Shown here: positions 41,444 through 50,352 of the stretch, one piece after another
How positions within the stretch are numbered: position 1 is the stretch's first letter
Layout: each line of letters opens with the position of its first letter
Source of the DNA: Solidesulfovibrio aerotolerans
GTDB taxonomy: Bacteria; Desulfobacterota; Desulfovibrionia; Desulfovibrionales; Desulfovibrionaceae
Assembly (NCBI RefSeq): GCF_009856865.1
Contig: NZ_WVUD01000015.1
Span: 23,535 to 87,534 of the forward strand
Direction of reading: 5' to 3'
DNA length: 64,000 nt
Made by a program: the position numbers and the translations under genes
Notes under the pieces: generated by a model
The model's input: the letters and a program-made list of their open reading frames with translations, nothing else
Told to the model about the DNA's origin: nothing
The model's database searches: none

Positions 41444-41830
41444 ATGCGCATACACGATGTCAATATTCTGCTTGTGGACGATGAGAAGGAATTCACCGCC
41501 ACCCTGGCCGAACGCATGGCGCTGCGGGGACTGCGGGTGCGCTGCGCCTATTCCGGCGAGGAGGCGCTTAAACAGATCGCCACCGAAAAACCGGACGTGG
41601 TGATTATGGACGTCATGATGCCGGGGCTTAAGGGCCTGGACATCCTGCGCCACTTAAAGGCCACCAATCCTGAAATCCAGGTCATTTTGCTGACCGGTCA
41701 GGCCGGCACCCGCGACGGCATGGAAGGCATGAAGCTCGGGGCCTTTGACTATCTGCTCAAGCCCCTGGAGCTCGACGCCCTGTTGGCCAAAATCGCCGAA
41801 GCGGCTGCCATCGGAGGAAAGGCCCAATGA
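41444..41830 (+). CDS. Single-domain response regulator
   Basis: The 128-residue receiver has the acidic pair DDE (about 12-14), phospho-acceptor D in VVIMDVMMPGLKG (about 56) and K in LKPLEL (about 106). There is no output domain, so it probably passes phosphate on. The start at 41444 is the first sensible ATG after the kinase stop, and its end overlaps the next gene (ATGA). Confidence 0.92.
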   Translation: MRIHDVNILLVDDEKEFTATLAERMALRGLRVRCAYSGEEALKQIATEKPDVVIMDVMMPGLKGLDILRHLKATNPEIQVILLTGQAGTRDGMEGMKLGAFDYLLKPLELDALLAKIAEAAAIGGKAQ

Positions 41831-42552
41831 TTGATGTGTCGGCCACGGACGGCGACGGACGGTTTTTAGGTGTTGTGACGGCTGCGGCCTGCCACGATCT
41901 TATGAACGTCTACGCCACTTTTACCCAGGCCTTCGGGCTTATGGAAGACTGTCTGGCCGCTGATTCGCGTACGCGTCTCAAAAGTCTGGGTTTTAAAGGC
42001 GGCTTTGAGCACAAGGAGCGGTTTCAGGAACTGCTTAAAATGCTGCGCGGCCAACTGGCCCGGGCCGTGGGACTGACCGATGCCCTGGCCCTGGCCGCCC
42101 ACAGCCTGGAGCGTGGCGGCCGGCCCGCCTCGCCGCCCGAGGCCATCGCCGCCATGCTGCTCTTGTGCGAACGACTGCTCAAGCGCCGAAAGCTCACCGT
42201 GACCCTCGATACGGCTTCCTGCGCTGCGGATCAGTCCTGGCCGGTTTTGCGCCAGGTTGATTACCTCGGGCCGCTTACGGAGACGCTGCTGGCCTGCCTG
42301 CCCCATGTGCCCATGGGCAGCGAGCTGCGGCTGTCCTGCCAGGCCGATGCCGGTAGTCTGCGTCTGGTGCTCGGCCGGCCGGACGGCGGGTTTGCCCCCG
42401 AGGCCCGGGCCGCCTGCCAGGACGTTCTCGACGCCGTGCCCGGAGCCACCCTGGTCTGCGGAGCGCCGGATGCGCCCCTGACCCTTATTTTTCAGGAACA
42501 GCCCACGTCAACACCGGCTTCGTGTCCGCCCGGCGCGGGCCAAGCCTCATAA
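41827..42552 (+). CDS. ChpT-like histidine phosphotransferase candidate
   Basis: The 241-residue protein has an N-terminal helix with ACHDLMNVYATFTQAFGLMED (about 19-39), like the DHp histidine helix. The C-terminal half lacks the DxGxG and GxGL ATP-binding boxes of kinases. A two-domain layout with a degenerate ATPase is typical of ChpT/Spo0B-type phosphotransferases that shuttle phosphate between receivers. Receiver genes lie on both sides. This is an inference from motif and context. Confidence 0.55.
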   Translation: MIDVSATDGDGRFLGVVTAAACHDLMNVYATFTQAFGLMEDCLAADSRTRLKSLGFKGGFEHKERFQELLKMLRGQLARAVGLTDALALAAHSLERGGRPASPPEAIAAMLLLCERLLKRRKLTVTLDTASCAADQSWPVLRQVDYLGPLTETLLACLPHVPMGSELRLSCQADAGSLRLVLGRPDGGFAPEARAACQDVLDAVPGATLVCGAPDAPLTLIFQEQPTSTPASCPPGAGQAS

Positions 42553-42562
42553 GGAGACTGCC

Positions 42563-43012
42563 ATGAAAAAGATCAAGCTGCTGCTGGTTGATGATGAGGA
42601 AAACTTCGTCAACACCCTGGCCGAGCGCCTGAAAATGCGCGATGTGCCGTCCAAGGTCGTCTATTCCGGCGAGGAAGCCCTGGAGGCCGTCAAGTCCGAA
42701 GTGCCCGATGTCGTGGTGCTCGATCTGCGCATGCCCGGCATCGACGGCATGGAAGTGCTGCGCAAGGTCCGCCAGACCAACCCCGATGTGCGCATCGTCA
42801 TCCTCACCGGCCACGGCAACGAGGTCATCGAAGAGGAAGCCAAGAAGCTCGGGGCGTTCCACTACCACAAAAAGCCGGTGGAGATCGACGAACTGCTCGG
42901 CACCGTGAAAAAGGCCTACCGCGAGAAGCTCGAAGACGCCATGGTGGCCGCCACCTTTGCCCAGGCCGGGGCTTTTGACGAAGCCCATGAAATCCTGGAC
43001 GAAGAGAAATAA
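42563..43012 (+). CDS. Single-domain response regulator
   Basis: The 149-residue receiver has DDEE (10-13), acceptor D in VVLDLRMPGIDG (about 53) and K in HKKPVEIDEL (about 104). A short helical tail of about 30 residues follows. AAGGAG precedes the ATG. It follows the ChpT-like gene after ten bases. Confidence 0.92.
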   Translation: MKKIKLLLVDDEENFVNTLAERLKMRDVPSKVVYSGEEALEAVKSEVPDVVVLDLRMPGIDGMEVLRKVRQTNPDVRIVILTGHGNEVIEEEAKKLGAFHYHKKPVEIDELLGTVKKAYREKLEDAMVAATFAQAGAFDEAHEILDEEK

Positions 43013-43092
43013 GGGCAGAACCGCCCCACGTTGTGACGCGCAAGCCGCGTTCCAGTCCGATTTTGGAGCGGGGACTCCGAGGGAGACGGCGC

Positions 43093-44178
43093 ATGCCGAT
43101 ATCCGTCCTGCTCGTTGACGACGAGCCACTTTACGCGGCGCTTCTGGCGCAGCGGCTTGAGAGCCGCGACTTCGCGGTGACCGTCGCTGCCGACGGGGAC
43201 GAGGCGTTGCGTGCGGCGGCCTCGTCCCCGCCGGATCTGGTGCTGCTCGACGTCAATTTGCCGGGTCTAAGCGGGGTGGAGGTGCTGGCGGAGCTGAAAA
43301 AGACCGGCTTTGCCGGCGAGGCCCTCATGCTGACCGGGCAGGCCGGGGTAGAGACGGCGGTGGCCGGCATGAAGCTCGGTGCCGCCGACTACCTGTCCAA
43401 GAGCCTGGATTTTGAGGAGCTGGTGGAGGCGCTGACCCGCGCCTATGGCCGCAAGCTGCGTCGGGCCGAATCCGTGCGCCTGATCGAAGTCGAGCGTCTG
43501 GCCGCCCTTGGCCGGGTGGCCGAGGGCGCAGCCCATGAAATCAACAATCCGGTGACGGTCATGACCACCATGGCCGGCTGGATTGAGGATCTGTGCGACG
43601 ATCTGCCCGAATCCGCCCACGAGACCACGGCCGAAATCCGCCAATCCGCCCGGCAGATCGCGGCCCAGGGCATCCGTATCAAGGCGGTGATGCTCAATCT
43701 GCTCAAGTGCGGCGGCCGCTTCGATCCGCGTCCCGCCGTCCTTTCCCCCCATGCGGCGGCGGCGGCGGTGCTGGCGGATCGGGCCGAACGCAGCCGGGAG
43801 CAGGGCATTGCCTGTGTGAATGCCGTCCCGTCGCAACTGGCCGTGCATTTTCCACCCGGGGCCTTTGAACTGATCTGCTCGGTGCTGGTGGACAACGCCC
43901 TGGACGCCATGGAAGACCGCTGCGGCCGGCTGGAGATTGCGGCCCAGGTCGCGGACGGGGCCTTTGTCCTGACCGTTGCCGACGACGGCCCGGGCATTGC
44001 CGCGTCTGTGGCTCCGCGCATCTTTGAGCCGTTTTTTTCCACCCGCGATTCCAACGCCCGCAGCGGCCTGGGGCTGGCTGCGGCGCGCGGCGTGGCCCGG
44101 GGCCTTGGCGGCGACATTGCCTACGAACTGCGCCCGGGCGGCGGCAGTCTGTTTACGGCCCGTTTCCCCGGTTTCTGA
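43093..44178 (+). CDS. Receiver-histidine kinase fusion (cytoplasmic)
   Basis: The 361-residue protein has an N-terminal receiver (DDE 9-11, acceptor D in VLLDVNLPGLSG near 53, K in LSKSLDF). It is fused to a kinase with H-box GAAHEINNPVTVMTTMAG (H about 152) and ATPase boxes (VDNALDAM; DDGPGI; GLGLAAARG). No membrane segment is seen, so it takes its input from phosphorelay partners. Last gene of the signalling run. Confidence 0.9.
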   Translation: MPISVLLVDDEPLYAALLAQRLESRDFAVTVAADGDEALRAAASSPPDLVLLDVNLPGLSGVEVLAELKKTGFAGEALMLTGQAGVETAVAGMKLGAADYLSKSLDFEELVEALTRAYGRKLRRAESVRLIEVERLAALGRVAEGAAHEINNPVTVMTTMAGWIEDLCDDLPESAHETTAEIRQSARQIAAQGIRIKAVMLNLLKCGGRFDPRPAVLSPHAAAAAVLADRAERSREQGIACVNAVPSQLAVHFPPGAFELICSVLVDNALDAMEDRCGRLEIAAQVADGAFVLTVADDGPGIAASVAPRIFEPFFSTRDSNARSGLGLAAARGVARGLGGDIAYELRPGGGSLFTARFPGF

Positions 44179-44545
44179 CGGCCAAGCCCCTGTTCGTGGG
44201 GACCGTGCCGCGTTGGCTTTCAAACGCCGTGCGGGCCACCTTGCAGGTGAGCCCCCCGGGTCTCCTACGCGGCGAGGGTGGAGAGACGCTCTTTTTATCC
44301 TGCACAAACGCCCCGTTATCGGTCCCGGGTCCAGCCTGCCGGCCTGGACCAGCCTCGCTTTATTCCACAACCACGCCACTTTCCGGCAATGTTTTCCACA
44401 TTCAGTGGAAATCATTGCCAACCCGGCCCAGGGCAAGATGGGCTAAGCGACAGCATAACAGGCTTTTTGAGCAGGAGAACGCACTTTTTCACAAAGGCAC
44501 GGCATCTGCAACCAGACAGGCGGTTCTCCAATCCCCAGCACCTGG
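44179..44545. other. Intergenic region before the beta-helix protein
   Basis: No gene or known RNA seen. TTTTCCACATTCAGTGGAAA near 44391-44410 forms a small hairpin. The region must hold the promoter of the secreted protein gene. Confidence 0.35.
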
Positions 44546-46147
44546 ATGCCCATGCGCACCGTCACACCCCGTCGCAGCTTGGCTGCGTTCGTTCTTTTGC
44601 TTGCCACCCTGTTCGTAACCACCGCTGCCGGAAGCGCCATGGCCGCGACCTATGCCGACCCCATTGCCGCCTGGGACAAGGCCGGACTGCGCCAGACTCC
44701 GCCCACCCCGGTCCAGACCGTGTCGGTGCGCGACTACGGGGCCGTGGGCGATGGCGTTCGCGACGACACTACCGCCTTTCAACGTGCCCTGGCCGCCCTG
44801 GCCAGCCCGGGGATTCTGTCCATTCCCCAAGGCAGCTACCGCATCACCGCCTCCCTGGAAATGACCAGCGGCAAGGTGCTGCGCGGCGAGGGCAGCAGCA
44901 CGTCCAAGCTCATCTTTAATTTAAACGGCTCCTCCGACCCCTGCATCGATTTCACCACGTATAATTCCAAAAGCTGGTCGAACCTGTCCCAGAGCGCCGT
45001 GGCCGGTGCCAGCAGCATCACGGTGGCCAGCGCCACCAACTTCAAGGTTGGCGACATGGTGGAGATCGAGCAGCAAAACGACCCGGCCACGATGTACACC
45101 GATCCGGAATGGAACCAGGACTGGGCCCAGAGCGTGGTGGGGCAGTTCGTCAAAGTCACGGCCAAGTCCGGCTCCACCCTGACGCTGGATCGGCCGCTGC
45201 GCACTGATTTCAAGACCGCCCTGACCGCGCGGGCGCGGGTCTATTCTCTGGGCCACGATGTGGGCATTGAAGATTTGAACCTGACTCGCGAGGACAGCGG
45301 CGGGGCGGTCGGTGGCGACATCATTCATTTTAAGTACGCGCTCAACTGCTGGGTGCGCCGGGTGGAAAGCACCTGGACGGTGGGTTCCCACATCTACGCC
45401 GAATCCTCGGCCTCCATTGAGGTTTCCGATTCCACCTTCAAGTACTCCCATGACTACGGCGACGGCGGACGAGGCTACGGCGTAAGCCTGGGACGCCACG
45501 TTTCGGACTGCCTTATCCAGAACAACGTCTTTGATACCCTGCGTCATGCCATGGTCGTGAGCCAAGGTGCCAACGGCAACGTCTACGCCTACAACTACTC
45601 CGGCAAAACGGTCTGCGAATCCACCGAGTGGACGGCCTGCGACATCTCGGTGCACGGCCACTATCCCTTCCGCAATTTGTTCGAGGGCAACATCGTCCAG
45701 GAAATCGACATCACCGACTACTGGGGACCGGCCGGGCCGGGCAACGTGCTGCTGCGAAACATCGTGGAACAGGAAGGCATCGAGATCATGGACGCCTCCC
45801 ATGGCCAGATTGTCCTTGGCAACGTGATCCTGGCCGGCGGACCGCTCACCGTGGCCTCGGGCATCACCGGAACCGTGCTGGACGGCAATGCCATCCTGCC
45901 CGCCCTGGCCGCCGACGCCGACAACTGCCCCGTGACCGACGTCCCGGCCAGCCTCTACCTGGCCGACGCGCCGACATTTTATTGCAGTTGCACCTGGCCG
46001 ATGCTGGCCGATGGCCAGTTGGTCAATCCGGCCGCACAGCGCGCCCTGGGCATTCCAACCTTGCCGACGCCGACACCGACGCCGACGCCCACGCCCGCCG
46101 GGGTCGCGGGCACCCTGGCCGCGATCAACGGGCTGCTGTTGCCGTAA
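44546..46147 (+). CDS. Secreted right-handed beta-helix protein, pectate-lyase-3-like
   Basis: The 533-residue protein has a signal peptide (Ala-rich, cleavage near ASA/ATYA at about 33). VRDYGAVGDGVRDDTTAFQRAL (about 61-82) marks the N-terminus of Pectate_lyase_3 / GH28-like helices. Repeated beta-helix turns follow (SNLSQSAV..; VSDSTFKYS; IQNNVFDTL; LEGNIV-type). A Thr-Pro repeat linker sits near the C-terminus. It probably binds or cleaves a polysaccharide outside the cell. No good ribosome site is seen before either ATG (44546 or 44552). Confidence 0.82.
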   Translation: MPMRTVTPRRSLAAFVLLLATLFVTTAAGSAMAATYADPIAAWDKAGLRQTPPTPVQTVSVRDYGAVGDGVRDDTTAFQRALAALASPGILSIPQGSYRITASLEMTSGKVLRGEGSSTSKLIFNLNGSSDPCIDFTTYNSKSWSNLSQSAVAGASSITVASATNFKVGDMVEIEQQNDPATMYTDPEWNQDWAQSVVGQFVKVTAKSGSTLTLDRPLRTDFKTALTARARVYSLGHDVGIEDLNLTREDSGGAVGGDIIHFKYALNCWVRRVESTWTVGSHIYAESSASIEVSDSTFKYSHDYGDGGRGYGVSLGRHVSDCLIQNNVFDTLRHAMVVSQGANGNVYAYNYSGKTVCESTEWTACDISVHGHYPFRNLFEGNIVQEIDITDYWGPAGPGNVLLRNIVEQEGIEIMDASHGQIVLGNVILAGGPLTVASGITGTVLDGNAILPALAADADNCPVTDVPASLYLADAPTFYCSCTWPMLADGQLVNPAAQRALGIPTLPTPTPTPTPTPAGVAGTLAAINGLLLP

Positions 46148-46507
46148 CAGCGTAACCGTCAAAAGTGGTCGTTTTCGAGGTCTGCCCAGACGCTAAAGGC
46201 CTCGTACTCCGGCAAGAGCAGGGCCTGCCCCTTCTTGTTGCTCCTCTCAGTCACCGTGTAGACCCGTCGGACAGCTCCGCTTTCTTCGCGGTCCCGGCGG
46301 GTGTAATCTCGTGTAGACGGTCTTGCCGTGCCTTTCGGCGTGTTTGCGGGGGTGGGTTTACCCTGTGCGCTGTGCGCGGGCAATTCCCCGGCAAGGGTTG
46401 CCAGGGCGCAAAAAGAGTCTTAGGTAGTTCGCTTAGCGTGCCTTTACGGGCACGCGCTTTACTGGTAGGACCAATACTGACAATACCTTTGAACCGGATG
46501 GGCTTTC
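46148..46507. other. Intergenic region, nothing recognised
   Basis: It holds the 3' flank of the beta-helix gene and the leader of the next exported protein. Composition is mixed. No hairpin with T-run or gene with a ribosome site is seen. Confidence 0.35.
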
Positions 46508-46867
46508 ATGCGTAGCGTTTGCAAGATGTTGGGGCTGCTTGCAGCCAGTTGGCTGGCGATCCATTGTTGCGCCGTCCCGGCCCAGGCGATCAGCCTGCCG
46601 GTGACGGGCGAAGTGAAAAACAGCGCCGAGACGTTTACCGGCACGGCCGTGGTGGCGCTAAGCGGCGACGGAAGCATTGATCTGCTGACCAGCCGGGGCG
46701 TGACCTGCCAGGGCGTTTTTGGCTATGTGACCCGCAAAGAAGGTCGGGGAACGGTCATGTGCCAGGACGGCCGCAAGGGCTATTTCCAGTTTGTCTCGGC
46801 GGGGTTCTCCGGCACCGGAGCCGGCAAGATCGATGACGAGAATTTCGAGTTTCGCATCGGCAATTAG
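46508..46867 (+). CDS. Small exported protein of unknown function
   Basis: The 119-residue product has a signal peptide (MRSVCKMLGLLAASWLAIHCCAVPAQA). The mature domain of about 90 residues is rich in Gly and beta-type alternation, with two cysteines (TCQGVF; VMCQDG) likely to form a disulfide. No family was recognised. Short beta-barrel lipid- or peptide-binding proteins look like this. The ribosome site is poor. Confidence 0.68.
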   Translation: MRSVCKMLGLLAASWLAIHCCAVPAQAISLPVTGEVKNSAETFTGTAVVALSGDGSIDLLTSRGVTCQGVFGYVTRKEGRGTVMCQDGRKGYFQFVSAGFSGTGAGKIDDENFEFRIGN

Positions 46868-47171
46868 CGCTTCGCCCAGGCGCCGGCCCTTTGTGCCGGC
46901 GACGGAAAATCCGGCTTCCTGACCGATGAGCGCTTCGCCCAGGTGCCAGACCCTTCGTAGGGCGTTGCGTTCGTAGTAGTCTGCTTCTCCAAGCAACAAC
47001 ACGCTGCCTTAAAAAATTATGACCCCCAAAAACAGCACTGTTTTTGGGGGTCACGATACGCGTTGAAGCGCTCAGAATGCACCGGGCGACCGCAGCCTGG
47101 GGAGCGGTCGCCCGATGGCGAACGACCGCTGCTTCCAACCGCAGCGCCCCAGGCGGGCGATGCGGCCCTGC
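46868..47171. other. Intergenic region with a direct repeat and terminator
   Basis: A block starting AGCGCTTCGCCCAGG is present at about 46867 and again near 46929, each followed by similar sequence for about 15 bases. The region also holds the strong hairpin at 47021-47052. No gene is seen. Confidence 0.45.
47021..47052. terminator. Perfect 15-bp hairpin, bidirectional terminator
   Basis: GACCCCCAAAAACAG and CTGTTTTTGGGGGTC are exact complements separated by two bases. Confidence 0.8.
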
Positions 47172-47930
47172 TTAGTGCTTTTTAAGCGCTGCCAGCCGGT
47201 CACCCAGGGACTGTTGCGGTTCGGTGCCGGCCGCGTCCTTGAGGGCCTGGGCAATAATCGGGTCTTCCTCTTCCTTGGGCTGGGTCAAAAGCTTGGCTTT
47301 TTCCTGATGGACCTGGGCCTGCATCTCCAGCTCCTGGGCTCGGGCCGACATGGCGTCAAAGGCCGTGCCCATGGTGTCGGCCTGCTTTTTTATGCCGGAG
47401 AGCACCTTGGCCCGGTCTTCCTGCTCCTTGGCGCGCTCGGCCCGGATTTGCGCCATGTCCATGCGGCGTTTGGCCTCGGTTAAGCGGGAACGGGCCGTTT
47501 TCAGGCGTTCGGAGGCAGTTTTGACGGCGTTGTTGAGTTCTTCGTAAAAGACTTGCGCTTCCTTGGCCTCGGCCTCTTCGCGCTCCACTTCCGGCACCAT
47601 CTTTTCCAAATCCGCCACCAGCCTGCCCAGGCTGGCTTCAATCTGGGCCTTTTGGTCGCCCTGGGTGACGTCCATCTGGGCCTGCAAACGCTCGGCGGCA
47701 CTGACGCGCAGCGTGTAGGCCTTTTTGATGGCCTCGGCTTCCTGTTGTTCCTTGTCCCAGGCGGTCTTGGCCCCCACCATCTGGCGGGTGAGCTTGGTCA
47801 GGATGGCGTCGAGTTCGCCGATCTCGGCTTCCGAAGCGCTCTCCGGGTCAAACTCCACAATGAGTTTGAGAAACCCGGACTGGGCGTCTTCGGTCTTTTT
47901 CGCGACATATTGTTTGAGAAACGATAACAT
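47172..47930 (-). CDS. PspA/IM30-like coiled-coil protein
   Basis: The 252-residue protein is almost entirely helical, with heptads from about 25 to 205 rich in Glu, Lys, Ala and Gln. It resembles PspA/IM30 membrane-stress proteins and the YjfJ type found beside DUF2491 genes. AAAGGAG precedes the start. It is the last gene of a four-gene leftward cluster that includes a DUF2491-like gene, supporting a role at the inner membrane. Confidence 0.75.
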   Translation of the reverse strand: MLSFLKQYVAKKTEDAQSGFLKLIVEFDPESASEAEIGELDAILTKLTRQMVGAKTAWDKEQQEAEAIKKAYTLRVSAAERLQAQMDVTQGDQKAQIEASLGRLVADLEKMVPEVEREEAEAKEAQVFYEELNNAVKTASERLKTARSRLTEAKRRMDMAQIRAERAKEQEDRAKVLSGIKKQADTMGTAFDAMSARAQELEMQAQVHQEKAKLLTQPKEEEDPIIAQALKDAAGTEPQQSLGDRLAALKKH

Positions 47931-47945
47931 GCTTGGCTCCTTTTC

Positions 47946-49037
47946 TTATTTTCTGGTGTTGGCGCGACGACGGGTCAGCAGCAAAAACAGGACCGCGACA
48001 GCCACCCCCGCACCGAGTATCCACACCCACGACCCCAGTCCCGACGCCTTGGCGGCGTCTTCCCTGACCACGCGCTCGGCCGCCAGGGCCACTGACGGAT
48101 CGACGCCGTCCAGGTTCTTGGGGTCCACGGGCACGCCGTCTTTGCGCATCTGGGCGATCTTGGCGTCCACATCGGCGAGCTGTTTTTTGAGATCCTCGTT
48201 GGAAGCGGCCAGCTTGTCGGCTTCCTGGCGAAAGGCCTGCACGCCGGGATCGCCCTGGTGGTTGTACAGAAAGCTCGGGCCGCTGGCCTGGCGCAGCATG
48301 AACCACAGAAACATGGCATCCCACAGGCCAAACGACGGGGCGCTGCGGTAGGCGTAGCCCGGTGCGCTCCAGCCCCGCCCGGCATAATAGTTGTCCCGGT
48401 TGTTGCTGTAATCCCGGTAGCTATCCCAGGTGCGCGTGGGTTGCGGCCCGGACGCGGCACCGCTGTCGCGCACCGGGTTGTCCGGCTTGGCGAACTTGCC
48501 CTTGTATTCGTTGTAGGCCTTGGTCGATGCTTCCTTTTGGACGGCCGTCTGGCCGGTTGTGGCAAAGGAAGACTTGGATCGGCCGCTGTCCGCGCCCGGG
48601 GCGGCGCTGGTCCCGGTGCTGTTGCTCCAGGCTCCGCCGGTAGCCGGCTTGGGCGTGGAACTTTGGGCTGGCGCGGCCTTGGGGGCGCTGTTGCCCCAGC
48701 CCGAGGGCGCTTTGCCGGAGCCTGGGTCCGAGGCCGGGGTGCTGCCGGGTTTGGCCGAACCGGGGGCGCTTGGGGCGGAGCTGTTCCCCCAGCCGGATGA
48801 CGAGCTGCTGCTGGGTTTGGCCGGCGCGGCCGGGGCCGAGGGTGTTAAGGAATTACTCCAGCCGGAACTCTTGCCGCTGGACGACGACGAGGACTTGCCG
48901 CTGCTGGAAAAGGACGACGAGGATTTGCCGCCGCTGGAAGAGGACGACTTGCTGCTCTTGGCCTGGGCCGGCTGGCCGCCAAGGACCAGGGCCAGGGCCA
49001 GGAGAAGGAAGAAAACGCACCGGACGCTGCGGTTCAT
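47946..49037 (-). CDS. Exported Ser/Gly-rich protein with SGWxNS repeats and C-terminal membrane anchor
   Basis: The 363-residue protein has a signal peptide (cleavage near AQA/K at about 26). A long Ser/Gly/Pro/Ala low-complexity region (about 27-160) contains repeated SSGWSNS, SSGWGNS and GAWSNS units. Next come a YNEYKGKF helix, a Tyr/Arg-rich segment, a coiled coil (about 265-300) and a C-terminal membrane helix followed by RRR. This looks like an envelope-spanning tether. AAGGAGG precedes the start, and the PspA-like gene follows after 15 bases. No family was recognised. Confidence 0.78.
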   Translation of the reverse strand: MNRSVRCVFFLLLALALVLGGQPAQAKSSKSSSSSGGKSSSSFSSSGKSSSSSSGKSSGWSNSLTPSAPAAPAKPSSSSSSGWGNSSAPSAPGSAKPGSTPASDPGSGKAPSGWGNSAPKAAPAQSSTPKPATGGAWSNSTGTSAAPGADSGRSKSSFATTGQTAVQKEASTKAYNEYKGKFAKPDNPVRDSGAASGPQPTRTWDSYRDYSNNRDNYYAGRGWSAPGYAYRSAPSFGLWDAMFLWFMLRQASGPSFLYNHQGDPGVQAFRQEADKLAASNEDLKKQLADVDAKIAQMRKDGVPVDPKNLDGVDPSVALAAERVVREDAAKASGLGSWVWILGAGVAVAVLFLLLTRRRANTRK

Positions 49038-49049
49038 GCCGGGGCCTCC

Positions 49050-49685
49050 TTAATAGACCTTGACCCCGTAGGGTGTGAGATCAAGACCAATCCAGGCCCG
49101 CACCAGGGCCGCTTCAGGCTCCGTGTCGGCGCTGACCAGCATGTTCTCGTTTTCCTCCCCCACCGTGCGGGCATACAGGTGCATCTGGTGGGAAACCAGA
49201 CGCGGCGGGGCTTTGGGATCGGTGAAAATCAGCTCGGCGGCCTCCACCGGTGGTGCATAGTCGCCGTCGCCCCATTGGCGCAGATAGGTCTGGCCGTTGG
49301 GGGCATTGAGATCCTTGCCGCCGATGAGTCCTCCGGCATCGAGCCACAGGCCCCAGTCCGCCGCACTGGCCGGGCGAATCTCCTGGAGCAGGTGAAAAAA
49401 GCTGATGTCGTTGAGCGCGCCGGCCGCATCCAAGTTGAACTGGAAGAGATAGGCGTTCTCGCCCTGTTTGGCATAAGCCCGGACCAAGGTCAGGCCGAAC
49501 AGGGCCGTGGATGACAGGGCGTCTACCAGCAGTTCGCCCTGGGGCAGGGCAAGGGTCAGGCCCAGCCCTTCAAAGCGCAGGGCTTCGGCCACGTCCACGG
49601 CCAGGATGGCCCCGATGCGCAGATCGAGGGGAAAACGCGGGTAGTCGGGATGGTTGTCCGGTGCCGACCGTTTGCCAAAAAACAT
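49050..49685 (-). CDS. DUF2491-like (YjfK-type) protein
   Basis: The 211-residue soluble protein has FPLDLRIGAILAVD near the start, a central LLQEIRPA..WGLWLDAGGLIGG and a C-terminal RTVGEENENMLVSADTEPEAALVRAWIGLDL, which match the pattern of DUF2491 proteins. Function is unknown. In enterobacteria yjfK sits next to a PspA-like yjfJ; the same pairing is present here with one gene between. Confidence 0.72.
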   Translation of the reverse strand: MFFGKRSAPDNHPDYPRFPLDLRIGAILAVDVAEALRFEGLGLTLALPQGELLVDALSSTALFGLTLVRAYAKQGENAYLFQFNLDAAGALNDISFFHLLQEIRPASAADWGLWLDAGGLIGGKDLNAPNGQTYLRQWGDGDYAPPVEAAELIFTDPKAPPRLVSHQMHLYARTVGEENENMLVSADTEPEAALVRAWIGLDLTPYGVKVY

Positions 49686-49747
49686 GTCCTAGCCTCGCAA
49701 CAGAGTGGTTTAACGGGTTCAAACGCCGCACGACCCGGACGGTCCCT

Positions 49748-50164
49748 TCAGGTGGTCGAGCCTTGGGAGCGCAGGGAACCGAGGAACAGGCCCAGGCCGC
49801 CGAGCAGCAGGGTCAGGATGACGAGTAAATCAAACAGCGACATGCCGGCCAGGGAAAAGCGGATGGAGGCAATGACGCCGACGCATACGGCCAAAAGGCT
49901 GCCCAGAAACAGCAGCCAGCCAAGGATGGTGCGGGCGTTGTAGAAAATCATGACAAGGCCGAGGCACAGCGGAATAAGCGTCATACCGGTGGTCAGGCGG
50001 ACCGGACCAAAGCTGTGGAGGGCATAGCCCAGGCTGAAGAAATGATAGACCCGAATGGAGTTTAAAAACAGGTAGCCGCCGGCAACCATCATGGCCAGCC
50101 CCAGAAAAAACCGCCCCAGCCCCCCAGGCGTGCCGCCTGCGCCGTTCACTGCCATACCGCCCAT
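49748..50164 (-). CDS. Small membrane protein with four hydrophobic segments
   Basis: The 138-residue product has segments at about 20-36, 60-78, 82-103 and 110-130. It is upstream of the DUF2491-like gene by 62 bases on the same strand. The exact start is uncertain: the ATG at 50164 lacks a ribosome site, and an in-frame ATG lies three codons on. No family was recognised; it is probably the membrane partner of this envelope cluster. Confidence 0.7.
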   Translation of the reverse strand: MGGMAVNGAGGTPGGLGRFFLGLAMMVAGGYLFLNSIRVYHFFSLGYALHSFGPVRLTTGMTLIPLCLGLVMIFYNARTILGWLLFLGSLLAVCVGVIASIRFSLAGMSLFDLLVILTLLLGGLGLFLGSLRSQGSTT

Positions 50165-50352
50165 GTATAGAATCAGTTGTGCAAGGGCAAGGCCGATGGC
50201 GGGGCGGCCTGGATTCTAAACCAAGTTTCATCCAAAGCGCCCGGGTCGCCGGCACGGGGGGGCGCGGCTCGCAGATGCTGCCGGGGATGTCCCCCGGGCG
50301 AAGCCCGGCCGGTACGGCCGGCCTCGTCCGGGGTGTCCTGATGTCCTGGTGC

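Noticed and set aside
46380..46500. Possible cyclic-dinucleotide riboswitch before the small exported protein
   Set aside because: Pieces such as GGCAAGGG and TTAGGTAG look suggestive, but the conserved core and pairing of that class could not be assembled.
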